A DNA stretch of 64,000 nucleotides, taken from NCBI RefSeq assembly GCF_900102895.1, contig NZ_FNGD01000009.1, forward strand, positions 124,001 through 188,000, in the 5' to 3' direction. The position numbers and the translations under genes are program-made. Positions 1-10,979 of this stretch are shown in pieces (within the stretch, counting starts at the first letter, position 1; every line of letters begins with the position of its first letter). The DNA is from Arthrobacter sp. ov407. GTDB taxonomy: Bacteria > Actinomycetota > Actinomycetes > Actinomycetales > Micrococcaceae. The notes beneath the pieces are model-generated. The model saw only the letters and a program-made list of their open reading frames with translations, made no database searches and had not been told where the DNA came from.

Positions 1-1480
1 CGACCGCCTCAACTTCGGCGCCGACGCTTCCCTTGGAATAGCGGATCACGCTGGGGGCGTCTTCGATGGCCACGGCCTCGCGCAGTTCTTCCCGCAGCCG
101 GGTGGCGTCGCGCGGTGCCGCGAGGTGCAGCCCGGGGACGATCTGAACCATGGCCATGTCCCACATTCCGTGGTGGCTAGCGCCGTCGGGTCCGGTCACG
201 CCGGCCCGGTCCAGGACGATTGTCACGCCGGCTTTGTGCAGGGCCACATCCATCAGCAACTGGTCGAAGGCACGGTTCAGGAACGTCGCGTAGACCGCGA
301 CCACCGGGTGCAATCCCCCGAACGCCATGCCGGCAGCGGAGGCGAGGGCGTGCTGCTCGGCGATACCGACGTCGAACACGCGCTCTGGGTGCCGGGCGGC
401 GAACTTGTGCAGCCCGACCGGAATCAGCATGGCACCGGTGATGCCGACGATGTCCTTGCGCTCGTCGGCAATGTCGGCGATCTCGTCGGCGAACACGGCG
501 GTCCAGGACTTGGCGCCGCCGGCCTCGGTGGGTGCGCCGGTCTCCGGATCGATGATCCCGACGGCATGGAACTGGTCCGCTTCGTGGGCGCGGGCAGGGG
601 CGTAGCCGTGGCCCTTTTCGGTGATGGCGTGCACGATCACGGGCCCGGCGTAGTTCCTGGCCGTGGAGAATGCGTTTTCCAAGGCCTCGAGGTCATGGCC
701 GTCGACGGGCCCGATGTACTTCATGCCGAGGTCCTCGAACATGCCCTGCGGGGCCCACCAGTCCTTGATGCCCTTTTTCATGGCGTGCAGGCTCTTGTAC
801 GTGAACTTGCCCGCGTGGCCGCCGTTCTGCAGTTTGCGCTTCCACCAATCGAGCGTGCCTTCGTAGGAGGGGGCGGCGCGGAGGGAATCGATCGTGGGAC
901 GCAGGGACGCGAGGTAGTCGGCGAATCCGCCGACGGTTGGGGCGTAGGAACGGCCGTTGTCGTTGACCACAATCACGACTCGGCGCTTCTTGTCCGCCGC
1001 GATGTTGTTGATGGCCTCCCAGGCCATGCCGCCGGTCAGGGCGCCGTCACCCACCACCGCGACGACGAAACGGTCGCCGTCGCCGGTCAGCTGCCGGGCG
1101 CGCGAGATGCCGTCGGCCCAGGACAGCGACGAGGACGCGTGCGAGCTTTCGACGATGTCGTGCTCGGATTCGCCGCGGTCGGGGTAGCCTGACAGGCCGC
1201 CCTGCTGGCGAAGCGTGCTGAAATCCTGCCGCCCGGTGAGGAGTTTGTGCACGTAGGACTGGTGTCCTGTGTCGAAGACGATGCTGTCGCGGGGGGAATC
1301 GAAGATCCGGTGCACCGCGATGGTGAGTTCGACGACGCCGAGGTTAGGGCCCAGGTGCCCTCCCGTCTGGGAGACGTTGCCGATCAGGAAATTCCTGACC
1401 TCGGCTGCCAGCTGATCCAGCTGCGCCCCGGACAACTTACTCAGGTCCTGCGGATTCCGGATGGTGTCCAAGATTCCCAA
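1..1480 (-). CDS. dxs: 1-deoxy-D-xylulose-5-phosphate synthase (3' part beyond window)
   Basis: Thiamine-diphosphate enzyme that condenses pyruvate with glyceraldehyde-3-phosphate, the first step of the MEP isoprenoid pathway in the cytoplasm. About 493 of the usual ~640 residues are inside the window; the C-terminus lies beyond base 1. The N-terminus reads [12 protein letters not shown]. The [12 protein letters not shown] stretch and the thiamine-diphosphate motif [16 protein letters not shown] are typical of DXS. I chose TTG at 1478-1480 because GAAGGAGG lies about 6 bases upstream on the minus strand and the family N-terminus begins exactly there. It lies downstream of acnA on the same strand, separated by a strong palindromic terminator, so it is probably transcribed separately. 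Confidence 0.95.
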   Translation of the reverse strand, partial: MGILDTIRNPQDLSKLSGAQLDQLAAEVRNFLIGNVSQTGGHLGPNLGVVELTIAVHRIFDSPRDSIVFDTGHQSYVHKLLTGRQDFSTLRQQGGLSGYPDRGESEHDIVESSHASSSLSWADGISRARQLTGDGDRFVVAVVGDGALTGGMAWEAINNIAADKKRRVVIVVNDNGRSYAPTVGGFADYLASLRPTIDSLRAAPSYEGTLDWWKRKLQNGGHAGKFTYKSLHAMKKGIKDWWAPQGMFEDLGMKYIGPVDGHDLEALENAFSTARNYAGPVIVHAITEKGHGYAPARAHEADQFHAVGIIDPETGAPTEAGGAKSWTAVFADEIADIADERKDIVGITGAMLIPVGLHKFAARHPERVFDVGIAEQHALASAAGMAFGGLHPVVAVYATFLNRAFDQLLMDVALHKAGVTIVLDRAGVTGPDGASHHGMWDMAMVQIVPGLHLAAPRDATRLREELREAVAIEDAPSVIRYSKGSVGAEVEAV

Positions 1481-1600
1481 CGGCCCCTCCTTCGGGTGGT
1501 AGACATGCCTTTTAACTCTAACGCCTCCGGGCGGGACGTCGCGCCGGAGCCCTGCACCGGTCCCCCGCCCGTCCCCAGCATCCCATCCGTGAACCGGGAA

Positions 1601-1643
1601 CGCGAAGGCCCCGGCCGGTCAGTGACCGGCCGGGGCCTTCGCG
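1601..1643 (-). terminator. Palindromic terminator behind acnA
   Basis: Two perfectly complementary 21-base arms (beginning CGCGAAGGCCCCGG) surround a single central base, 30 bases past the acnA stop and about 120 bases before dxs. There is no T-run on the minus side. The position between two co-directional genes supports an intrinsic terminator of the actinobacterial, U-poor kind. Confidence 0.75.
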
Positions 1644-1673
1644 TGCGTTACCGGAGCTGGCCGGCAGCTCCGC

Positions 1674-4487
<2,814 letters not shown>

Positions 4488-4540
4488 CGCAGGACTCCTC
4501 TCGCAACAGTTTCATCTTTGTCGCGCCGCTGGACCCTTGC

Positions 4541-4560
4541 TAGTTAGGTCTGCCTAACTA
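4541..4560. promoter_or_regulatory. Perfect inverted repeat upstream of acnA
   Basis: TAGTTAGG-TCTG-CCTAACTA, 8-base perfect arms with a 4-base spacer, centred about 63 bases upstream of the acnA start. Its AT content stands out from the surroundings. It shares the GTTAGG/CCTAAC half-sites with iron-regulator (DtxR/IdeR) boxes, but the spacing differs from their 19-base consensus. The regulator is unknown. Confidence 0.5.
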
Positions 4561-4566
4561 ATACAG

Positions 4567-4593
4567 GCATCAGTACATCGAGGTACGTGATGC
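4567..4593. promoter_or_regulatory. Imperfect inverted repeat resembling an AcnR-type operator
   Basis: GCATCAGTAC, six bases, then GTAC-G-TGATGC: arms complementary except for one bulged base. The core CAGTAC...GTAC recalls the published Corynebacterium AcnR operator CAGNACnnncGTACTG, although the spacing is not identical. It lies immediately upstream of the other acnA repeat. Confidence 0.35.
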
Positions 4594-4679
4594 AGGTAAG
4601 AAACGCAGGGAACGGCCGTTAAATTAACGCCAGTGGTGATGGAGCGCGACGACGGACTACTCCGCCCATCCTAGTGGCA

Positions 4680-6074
4680 TCACGGTTGGGGAGTCAGTAA
4701 CGCCACAGTCTCCATGTGATGGGTGTGCGGGTACAGGTCGAAAGCACGCAGCCCGGCGATCCCCCAGCCGCCCTGCCGGAAGTAGCCGACGTCGCGGGCG
4801 AACGACGCCGGATCGCAGGAGACATAGGCGACGGCCCGGGGACCGGCGTCGATCAGCTGCTTGACTACGGCTTTGCCGGCACCGGCGCGGGGCGGGTCCA
4901 GGATCAGGGCGTCGAAGTTGCGCGGTTTCTGCCGCAGCACGCGTTCCACCCGGCCCTGGACGATCTCCACCTGGGCGGCGTCGTGCAGGTTTTTGCGTGC
5001 ATCACGGCTGGTTCCGGGCGCCCCCTCCACCGAGAGCACGGATCCGGTCACCCCCACGGCATCGGCCAGCGGTGCCGTGAACAGCCCGGCACCCGCGTAC
5101 AGATCCGCCACCACTGAGCCCGGCGCGAGGAAGCCGCCGTCGTGCAGGAAGCCGGTAACCGCCCCGACCAGCGTCTCCGGGGCATCCCGGTGGATCTGCC
5201 AGAAGCCGTCGCCGGTAACCCGGTAGTCGTGACCCGCCGCAGATTCCTGGACATAGGTGCGGCCGCGCAACTGCAGCACCTCGCCGGTAGCCGGGTCCAG
5301 GCTGGCCACCGAGACGTCGTCGGGCAGCTGGGCCAGGATGCCGCTGAGCCGCTTGGACCGGGTTCCCGGGGTGGGCACCAGCAGTACCAGCGGCCGGGAG
5401 CCGTTCGCGGGGGCGGCGACCTCGACGCGGTCGATGCCCTGCAGGTCGATTTCCCAGAGCCGGAGCGCGTTGATGCCGGCCACGGCCAGCGGCATTTCGC
5501 TCACTGGCAGGATGGTATCGGAGCGGTGGGCGTGCATGCCGAGCTTGCCGGCCGGCGTCACGGCAAAACCGGCGCGCGTCCGCCAACCCAGGCCGGACAC
5601 GGCAGCGCCAGCAGCGCCGTTGGTTCCCTCAGCTGGACCGTCCCCGGCCACCATGCCGACGGCTTCGACTGTGATCTGCCCTGCGGGCGCAACTTCGACG
5701 CCGGCCAGCCGCTTGAGCTGTTCGGCCAGGACGTCGGCCTTGAGGCTGCGCTGGCGCGCCAGCGAAATGTGGCCGAGTTCGGCGCCGCCGACGGGCGGGT
5801 GCCGGTGCGACCAGGAGCGCGCGGAATCGGCGAGGTCCCAGAAATGCGGCACCCGGTCCGGTGAGGGCTCCAGGACCTCCACCACGTCGGCGCGCCAGAA
5901 TTTGGCGGCGGGGCCGTCGTCGGTGAGCCTGACCCGGACCTTCTCGCCCGGAATGCCGTGGCGGACGAAGATGACCCGTCCCTCGTGCCGGGCCACGCAG
6001 TGCCCGCCGTGGGCGACGGGTCCGACGTCGACGACGAGATCCGTGTGGGTGTGCGTCTGGGTGTCGGGGGTCAT
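4680..6074 (-). CDS. TRAM-domain class I SAM-dependent RNA m5U-type methyltransferase
   Basis: TrmA/RlmD-family enzyme expected to methylate C5 of a uridine in tRNA or rRNA. The 464-residue protein starts with a TRAM-like RNA-binding domain (residues ~8-65) and ends with a Rossmann methyltransferase domain. DLYAGAGLF near 323 binds SAM, LDPPRAGAG is near 392, the nucleophilic Cys is in YVSCDPASF near 420, and the general-base Glu is in HHMETVALL at the C-terminus. The iron-sulfur cysteines that RlmD carries between TRAM and catalytic domains are absent: the region corresponding to CGGCxxQH reads PVGGAELGH. I chose ATG at 6072-6074 because it forms an ATGA overlap with the stop of the upstream permease gene, indicating translational coupling. 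The substrate base cannot be told from sequence. The neighbour order matches M. tuberculosis Rv2689c. Confidence 0.88.
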   Translation of the reverse strand: MTPDTQTHTHTDLVVDVGPVAHGGHCVARHEGRVIFVRHGIPGEKVRVRLTDDGPAAKFWRADVVEVLEPSPDRVPHFWDLADSARSWSHRHPPVGGAELGHISLARQRSLKADVLAEQLKRLAGVEVAPAGQITVEAVGMVAGDGPAEGTNGAAGAAVSGLGWRTRAGFAVTPAGKLGMHAHRSDTILPVSEMPLAVAGINALRLWEIDLQGIDRVEVAAPANGSRPLVLLVPTPGTRSKRLSGILAQLPDDVSVASLDPATGEVLQLRGRTYVQESAAGHDYRVTGDGFWQIHRDAPETLVGAVTGFLHDGGFLAPGSVVADLYAGAGLFTAPLADAVGVTGSVLSVEGAPGTSRDARKNLHDAAQVEIVQGRVERVLRQKPRNFDALILDPPRAGAGKAVVKQLIDAGPRAVAYVSCDPASFARDVGYFRQGGWGIAGLRAFDLYPHTHHMETVALLTPQP

Positions 6075-8053
6075 TGGATATCCTGCAGTTTCTTGGCTTC
6101 TTCTTCGGACGATTTCAGCTGCCACGGCACACTGCACACCATGACGCCGGACTCGAAGTGCAGCCGGGTCTTGATGCGCAGCGCGGTCTGGTTGTGGACC
6201 AGCTGCTCCCACCATTTGCCCACGACGTACTCCGGGATGTAGACCACGATCAGGTCGCGGGGCGAATCCCGGCGCATGTTCTTGATGTACTCCATGATCG
6301 GGGTCACGGTTTCGCGGAACGGGCTGGCCAGCACGGTCAGGGGTACCGGGATTTCGAGTTTTTCCCAGTCCGCGACAGTCGCCTCGGTCTCCTCCGGGCT
6401 GATGTCCACGGTGATGGCGTCCAGCCGCGACGGGCGGGAGGCCCGGGCGTAGGCCAAGGCGCGCAGGACAGGTTTCCGCACGTGCGAGACGAGCAGCACG
6501 GCGTGCACCCGGGTGGGCAGCGCGCGCGGCGAGGAGTCCTCGTCGACGGCGAGTTCCTTGGCCACGTTGTCATAGTGCGCCCGGATGCTCCACATGATCA
6601 GGAACAGCACGAACATGGCCAGCAGCGCGATCCAGGCGCCCTGCGAGAACTTGGTGATGAGGACGATCACCAGCACCAGGGCGGTCATGAAGAAGCCCAC
6701 GGTGTTGATGGTCCGGGACTTGATGATGCGCCGCCGCACGGCAGGTTCCTTGGACAGTTTCAGTTCCCGCCCCCAGTGCCGGATCATGCCCAGCTGGCTC
6801 ATCGTAAAGGAGATGAACACGCCCACGATGTAGAGCTGGATGAGCTTTGTGACGTCCGCGTTGAAGGCGATGATCAGGACGAGGGCGCCGGCCGCCAGGG
6901 CCAGGACGCCGTTGCTGAAGGCCAGCCGGTCGCCACGGGTGCGCAGCTGGCGGGGCAGGTAGCCGTCCTGGGCCAGGATTGAGCCGAGCACCGGGAAGCC
7001 GTTGAACGCCGTGTTGGAGGCGAACACCAGGATGACGCCGGTGGCGGCCACCACGATGTAGAAGGGGATGGAGCCCGAGCCGAAGACGGTCTGCGCGATC
7101 TGGCTGATGGCCGGGTTCTGGATGTAACCCTCCTCCAGCGGCTTGCCGTTCAGGAGGAATTCCGTCGCCGGATCCAGCACGATGTGCACCTTGGTGGCGT
7201 TGGCCAGGTAGATGATGCCGGCGAGCATGGCGGAGGCAATCACGCCGAGCAGCAGCAGCGTGGTGGCCGCGTTCTTGCTCTTAGGCTTCTGGAAGTTGGG
7301 CACACCGTTGCTGATGGCCTCGACGCCGGTCAGGGCCGCGGCGCCCGAGGAGAAGGCGCGCAGCAGCAGGAAGGCGCCGGCCAGCCCGACGAGTCCCTCG
7401 TCGAAGCCAGGCTCCGGCACGATCTCGAACGCCGCCGACGGCGCCTGCCCCAGCTGGCCGGTCGCGGCTTGGAAGACGCCGACGGCGGTCATGCCGAGGA
7501 TCGAGGCCATGAAGATGTAGGTCGGGACGGCGAAGACGCTGCCGGCCTCCTTGATGCCGCGCAGGTTCACGAGGGCCAGGATCACGACGCCGGTCGTGGC
7601 AATCGCCGCCTGCTGTCCGTGCAGCGAGGGCACGGCGGTGGTCAGGTACGTCGCGGCCGACGACATGGACACGGCCACGGTCAGCACATAGTCAACCAGC
7701 AGGGCCGAGGCTACGGTGAGGCCTGCATACTTGCCGAGGTTGACGTTGGCGATCTCGTAGTCGCCGCCGCCGGAGGGGTAGGCGTGGACGTTCTGGCGGT
7801 AGGAGGCCACAACGGTCAGGAGCACCACCATGACGGCGAGGCCCACCCACGGCGCGATGGCCACCGCGCTCACGCCGGCCAGGGCCAGGGTCAGGAGGAT
7901 TTCATCCGGTGCATAGGCCACCGAAGACAGGGCGTCCGAGGCGAAAATGGGCAGCGCGATCCGCTTCGGCAAGAGCGTGTGGGCCAGACGGTCGTTCCGG
8001 AAGGGCTTGCCTACCAGCACCCGCTTCACGGCATTGAAAATTGTCAGCACCAC
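6071..8053 (-). CDS. KimA-like potassium importer (KUP/APC superfamily)
   Basis: Polytopic membrane protein of 660 residues, usually annotated only as an APC permease. Its layout follows Bacillus subtilis KimA (YdaO), a high-affinity K+ importer: an N-terminal amphipathic stretch with VGKP, the conserved FASDALSSVAYAPDE, then SYRQNVHAYPSGGGDYE, LLVDYVLTVAVS, FSSGAAALTGVEAISNG and GVFISFTMSQLGM over about 12 membrane segments. A cytosolic USP-like domain of ~170 residues (ALPTRVHAVLLVSHVRKPV onward) ends the protein. It is divergent from two TrkA-type genes and overlaps the methyltransferase gene by four bases. Start: GTG at 8051-8053 or the next GTG at 8048-8050. A TAGCTT box lies exactly 6 bases before the second, favouring a leaderless start there. 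Potassium specificity is inferred from similarity and neighbours. Confidence 0.85.
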   Translation of the reverse strand: MVLTIFNAVKRVLVGKPFRNDRLAHTLLPKRIALPIFASDALSSVAYAPDEILLTLALAGVSAVAIAPWVGLAVMVVLLTVVASYRQNVHAYPSGGGDYEIANVNLGKYAGLTVASALLVDYVLTVAVSMSSAATYLTTAVPSLHGQQAAIATTGVVILALVNLRGIKEAGSVFAVPTYIFMASILGMTAVGVFQAATGQLGQAPSAAFEIVPEPGFDEGLVGLAGAFLLLRAFSSGAAALTGVEAISNGVPNFQKPKSKNAATTLLLLGVIASAMLAGIIYLANATKVHIVLDPATEFLLNGKPLEEGYIQNPAISQIAQTVFGSGSIPFYIVVAATGVILVFASNTAFNGFPVLGSILAQDGYLPRQLRTRGDRLAFSNGVLALAAGALVLIIAFNADVTKLIQLYIVGVFISFTMSQLGMIRHWGRELKLSKEPAVRRRIIKSRTINTVGFFMTALVLVIVLITKFSQGAWIALLAMFVLFLIMWSIRAHYDNVAKELAVDEDSSPRALPTRVHAVLLVSHVRKPVLRALAYARASRPSRLDAITVDISPEETEATVADWEKLEIPVPLTVLASPFRETVTPIMEYIKNMRRDSPRDLIVVYIPEYVVGKWWEQLVHNQTALRIKTRLHFESGVMVCSVPWQLKSSEEEAKKLQDIQ

Positions 8054-8204
8054 ACAAAGCTAGTCTGATTCGGACGCGATGTCATGACGGCGAAGTTGGC
8101 GTCCGCAAGCACGCGGCCCGCCGCCCCGTGGCCGTGGCCTCCCCGCGCCGCGTGGCCGGTAGAGTTTTACGCAGTATCAGACGCAGAACCAAGAGGAGGC
8201 CCAT
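8054..8204. promoter_or_regulatory. Divergent promoter region between kimA-like and trkA genes
   Basis: A 151-base divergent spacer. On the minus side a TAGCTT -10-like box sits next to the permease start. On the plus side GAGGAGG (8191-8197) is the ribosome binding site of the first trkA gene. No structured leader resembling a c-di-AMP riboswitch is seen. Confidence 0.5.
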
Positions 8205-8876
8205 GTGGCGCACTTCGTGATCATGGGTTGTGGCCGTGTCGGGTCAACCCTGGCACACACGCTCGAGGACGCCGGCCATTCGGTGGCCATCATCGACCAG
8301 GATGACCGCGCCTTCCGGCGGCTCCGCACAGGGTTTTCCGGACGGAAGGTCACGGGGGTCGGGTTTGACCGCGAGACGATGAAGCGGGCCGGCGTCGAGG
8401 AAGCCTATGCCTTCGCCGCCGTTTCCAGCGGCGACAACTCCAACATCCTCGCCACCCGGGTGGCGCGGGAGACCTTCCACGTTCCTCATGTGGTGGCCAG
8501 GATCTATGATCCGGGCCGCGCCGAAATCTACCAGCGCCTCGGCATTCCCACGGTCGCCGCGGTCCGCTGGAGCGCCGACCAGGTGCTGCGCCGCATCCTG
8601 CCCGAACAGCACATCGCCGGCGACTACCGGGAGCCCTCGGGCCGGCTGGTCCTCGCCGAGGTTGACCTTAACCCCGACTGGATCGGGCACCCGATCTCGT
8701 CGATCGAGAAGGCGGCCGGCATCCGGATCGCGTATCTGACCCGGTTCGGCGAGGGCATGCTGCCAGCTGCCGGCACGTCATATCAGGACGGCGACACCGT
8801 CCACGCCATGCTGAACGTGGACCGGAGCTCCGAGATCGGCCATATTCTCGCCAAATCCCCCGCCAAGGAGTCCTGA
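8205..8876 (+). CDS. TrkA-family potassium uptake regulatory subunit (CeoB-like)
   Basis: Cytosolic NAD(H)-binding RCK/KTN protein of 223 residues. TrkA-N Rossmann domain: GCGRVGSTLA near residue 8, with the acidic end of beta-2 in AIIDQDDRAF. A C-terminal TrkA-C (RCK_C) domain spans ~135-215. Such subunits form gating rings that control K+ transporters in response to nucleotides. The GTG start has GAGGAGG seven bases upstream; an overlapping ATG two bases earlier is out of frame. The stop codon is followed directly by the GTG of a second trkA-type gene, so the two are co-translated and probably form a heteromeric ring. No TrkH/TrkG/KtrB channel gene is in the window; the only transporter nearby is the divergent KimA-like protein. 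Equivalent to ceoB (Rv2691) by context. Confidence 0.9.
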   Translation: MAHFVIMGCGRVGSTLAHTLEDAGHSVAIIDQDDRAFRRLRTGFSGRKVTGVGFDRETMKRAGVEEAYAFAAVSSGDNSNILATRVARETFHVPHVVARIYDPGRAEIYQRLGIPTVAAVRWSADQVLRRILPEQHIAGDYREPSGRLVLAEVDLNPDWIGHPISSIEKAAGIRIAYLTRFGEGMLPAAGTSYQDGDTVHAMLNVDRSSEIGHILAKSPAKES

Positions 8877-9620
8877 GTGAAAGTCGTCATCGTCGGTGCC
8901 GGAAGCGTCGGTTCCTCGATCGCCCGCGAGCTGCTGGCCCACAAGCACGAAATTCTGCTGATCGATGAGAAGCCGGAGGTCATCGGCCGCAGCGGCCTGC
9001 GGGGCGCGCACTGGCTGGTCGGTGATGCCTGCGAGCTGAGTACCCTGCAGGACGCCAAACTCGAGGACGCCGACGTCGTGGTCTCCGCCACCGGTGACGA
9101 CAAGGTCAACCTGGTGGTCTCGCTGCTGGCCAAGACGGAATTCGGCGTCGGGCGCACCGTTGGCCGGGTTAACAACCCCAAGAACGACTGGATGTTCGAC
9201 GACTCCTGGGGCGTCGACGTCGCGGTCAACACCCCCCAGCTCATGACCGCGCTGGTGGAGGAGGCGGTGGAGATCGGTGACCTGGTCCGGCTGCTGACGC
9301 TCCAGACCGGGGTGTCCTCGCTGGTGGAGTTCACGGTTCCGCACGACTCCCACGTGATCGGCCTGACCGTGGGCGATGTCAAGTGGCCCGAGGACTCCAC
9401 GCTCGTGGCGATCCTGCGGGATCAGGCGCCCATCACACCGAGCCGCGACGACGTGATCGACGGCGGCGACGAACTGTTCTTTGTCACCACGATCGCGGCC
9501 GAGGACGAACTCCGCGCCCTGCTGGCACCCGAATCCCCGCTCGAGGATCAGCACCCGGTGACCTCGGATCAGCACGGCCACGGCACCCAGCCGGCCGGGG
9601 ACGACGGCTTCGAGGGCTAG
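8877..9620 (+). CDS. TrkA-family potassium uptake regulatory subunit (CeoC-like)
   Basis: Second RCK protein, 247 residues, starting with GTG immediately after the stop of the first trkA gene. Rossmann motif GAGSVGSSIARELLAHKHE at the extreme N-terminus, then IDEKPEV. The TrkA-C domain occupies ~135-225, followed by a short His/Asp-rich tail. The pair is divergent from the KimA-like importer, and a strong palindromic terminator follows the stop. Equivalent to ceoC (Rv2692) by context; a role in K+ homeostasis is inferred from the family. Confidence 0.9.
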   Translation: MKVVIVGAGSVGSSIARELLAHKHEILLIDEKPEVIGRSGLRGAHWLVGDACELSTLQDAKLEDADVVVSATGDDKVNLVVSLLAKTEFGVGRTVGRVNNPKNDWMFDDSWGVDVAVNTPQLMTALVEEAVEIGDLVRLLTLQTGVSSLVEFTVPHDSHVIGLTVGDVKWPEDSTLVAILRDQAPITPSRDDVIDGGDELFFVTTIAAEDELRALLAPESPLEDQHPVTSDQHGHGTQPAGDDGFEG

Positions 9621-9639
9621 AGCAGCTCCGCTCTCAATA

Positions 9640-9699
9640 GTTGCCCTGTCAGTAATGGCCGTTCCCAGAGCTGGGAACGGCCATTACTGATAGGGCAAC
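9640..9699. terminator. Bidirectional terminator, 29-base near-perfect palindrome
   Basis: Arms 9640-9668 and 9671-9699 pair over 29 bases with one G-T wobble (CTGTCAG against CTGATAG) around a two-base centre. It lies between the convergent trkA-type and DUF3159 genes, 20 bases past one stop and 4 bases past the other. The arms are unusually AT-rich (CAGTAATGGCCGTTCCCAG) and long for a plain terminator, so a dispersed palindromic repeat is possible. Confidence 0.7.
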
Positions 9700-9702
9700 G
9701 GG

Positions 9703-10533
9703 TCAGTTGGGCTCTTTGGCGCCGGCGGGCACAGTGGCCGGCCGGGTGAGCAGCCAGGCAATCCAGATCCCGAGGATGTAGAGCGGGGCGCCCATGAGGA
9801 GCCTGGTGGTGGCGAGGGCGGCGAAGCCCTGCTCCCCCATGAAGTAGAGCGGAACCTGCACCACGAGCCGCAGGACCAGCACGGAAACGATCACCCAGGT
9901 GCCGATGCTGTAGGCCTTGACCCGTTTCGGGTCCTTGCGCCATTCCAGGCCCTCATTGCGGATGAAGCCGAAGAGCAAGCCGGCGATCGGCCAGCGTACG
10001 AACACGGAAATGGACATGGCCAGGATGTAGCCGAGGTTGGTGAAGAACCCCAGAACGTAGAAGTTCTCTGCCTTGCCGGTCGAGGTGGCCAGCCACGCGG
10101 AGAGTCCGACGCCGATGAAGCCCGCCAGCGCCTGCGTCAGCGGTTTGCGCTGGAGAAGCCGTGCCACGGTGAAGACGGCGGCCACCGACAGGGAAGCAAT
10201 GACCGACAGCGTCAGGTTTTCCCGGTCAATGGTGAAGGCAATCAGGAAGACGAGGCCAGGCAGGATGCTCTCGGCGATGCCCTGCATGCCACCGGCGCTC
10301 TTGAGCACGTCGATGTTGCCGTTGCTCGACCGGTGCAGGCCGGCCTTGGCCGCATAGTCCTCGGCAAGCTGGGCGACCGTGGGCTGTGAGGCAGCGGGCT
10401 GGGCGGCGGCGGGCTGGGAAACAACAGGTGGGGAAATGTCCCGGTTGCCGCCCGCGGTTTTCCCCGGCTCCTGCTGTCCGGCATCCCTGTCTTCCCGCTG
10501 GGGGGCCCGTTCGGGGTGTTCGGGCAAGGTCAT
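9703..10533 (-). CDS. DUF3159 family integral membrane protein
   Basis: Protein of 276 residues of unknown function. The first ~75 residues are hydrophilic and rich in Pro, Gln and Ala. The remainder has about six or seven hydrophobic segments (ESILPGLVFLIAFTI, LSVIASLSVAAVFTVARLL, FIGVGLSAWLATS, FFTNLGYILAMSISVFV, TWVIVSVLVLRLVVQVPLYF, APLYILGIWIAWLL). ATG at 10531-10533 forms an ATGA overlap with the stop of the upstream OB-fold gene, which fixes the start. The DUF3710 / OB-fold / DUF3159 set is a conserved actinobacterial operon next to trkA genes (Rv2693c-Rv2696c region). A membrane role linked to ion or nucleotide homeostasis is only a guess from context. Confidence 0.85.
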   Translation of the reverse strand: MTLPEHPERAPQREDRDAGQQEPGKTAGGNRDISPPVVSQPAAAQPAASQPTVAQLAEDYAAKAGLHRSSNGNIDVLKSAGGMQGIAESILPGLVFLIAFTIDRENLTLSVIASLSVAAVFTVARLLQRKPLTQALAGFIGVGLSAWLATSTGKAENFYVLGFFTNLGYILAMSISVFVRWPIAGLLFGFIRNEGLEWRKDPKRVKAYSIGTWVIVSVLVLRLVVQVPLYFMGEQGFAALATTRLLMGAPLYILGIWIAWLLTRPATVPAGAKEPN

Positions 10534-10979
10534 TGCTCCTCCTGGCGGGAGAGTATTTCGTAGCGGGGATTGAAGATCGTGGGCAGCCCGTCGCGCATGG
10601 TGACCATGCCCTCGAGCCGGAGCTCTGTTCCGGCGTCGACCCCGGGGATCCGGCGCCGCCCCAGCCATACGACGCGCAGCCGTTCCTTGGGGCCGGCGGG
10701 CCGCTGGCGCTGCGCACCCGGACGCACCCGGTGAGTGGACACCTCGTTGGTGGGCAGGCTGCTGGCCGCTGCGGCTCCGCCCTTGGCACCAAACGCGGGG
10801 AAGCGGGTGACGGGAGCGGGGGCATCGTGATCGATCAGGATCGCGATGAAGGATGCCACCTGGTTGGCCGGCATGTACGTGACGGACTCGATGAAGCCGT
10901 GGCACAGCACCCGCCCGCGGTCCGGCAGGTCCCGGACCGACATGGCGGGGGCGGTTTTCCTGCCGGCGGCATCAGCCAA
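10530..10979 (-). CDS. OB-fold nucleic-acid-binding protein
   Basis: Protein of up to 149 residues with an OB-fold core: GRVLCHGFIESVTY, RLRVVWLGRRRIPGVDAGTELRLEGMVTMRDG, NPRYEIL. The RVVWLGRR...G..L.LEG pattern is typical of the actinobacterial OB-fold family annotated for nucleic-acid binding (Rv2694c-like). A basic Arg/Gln-rich loop sits in the middle. Its 3' end overlaps DUF3159 by 4 bases; its 5' end overlaps the DUF3710 stop. The start is uncertain: TTG at 10977-10979 has GGAG about 10 bases upstream; ATG at 10941-10943 (MSVRDLPDRG) would shorten it by 12 residues. Ligand unknown. Confidence 0.78.
   Translation of the reverse strand: MADAAGRKTAPAMSVRDLPDRGRVLCHGFIESVTYMPANQVASFIAILIDHDAPAPVTRFPAFGAKGGAAAASSLPTNEVSTHRVRPGAQRQRPAGPKERLRVVWLGRRRIPGVDAGTELRLEGMVTMRDGLPTIFNPRYEILSRQEEQ

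Noticed and set aside
125..1192. Plus-strand open frame of 355 codons opposite dxs
   Set aside because: Antisense shadow: the minus strand encodes the thiamine-diphosphate motif and other DXS signatures across the same bases.
4541..4560. The acnA palindrome as a standard DtxR/IdeR box
   Set aside because: The half-sites look similar, but the spacer between GTTAGG and CCTAAC is too long for the consensus, so only a generic operator is claimed.
8054..8204. c-di-AMP (ydaO-type) riboswitch in front of the KimA-like gene
   Set aside because: The permease start is almost at the -10 box, leaving no leader, and no conserved riboswitch stems are visible in the 151-base spacer.
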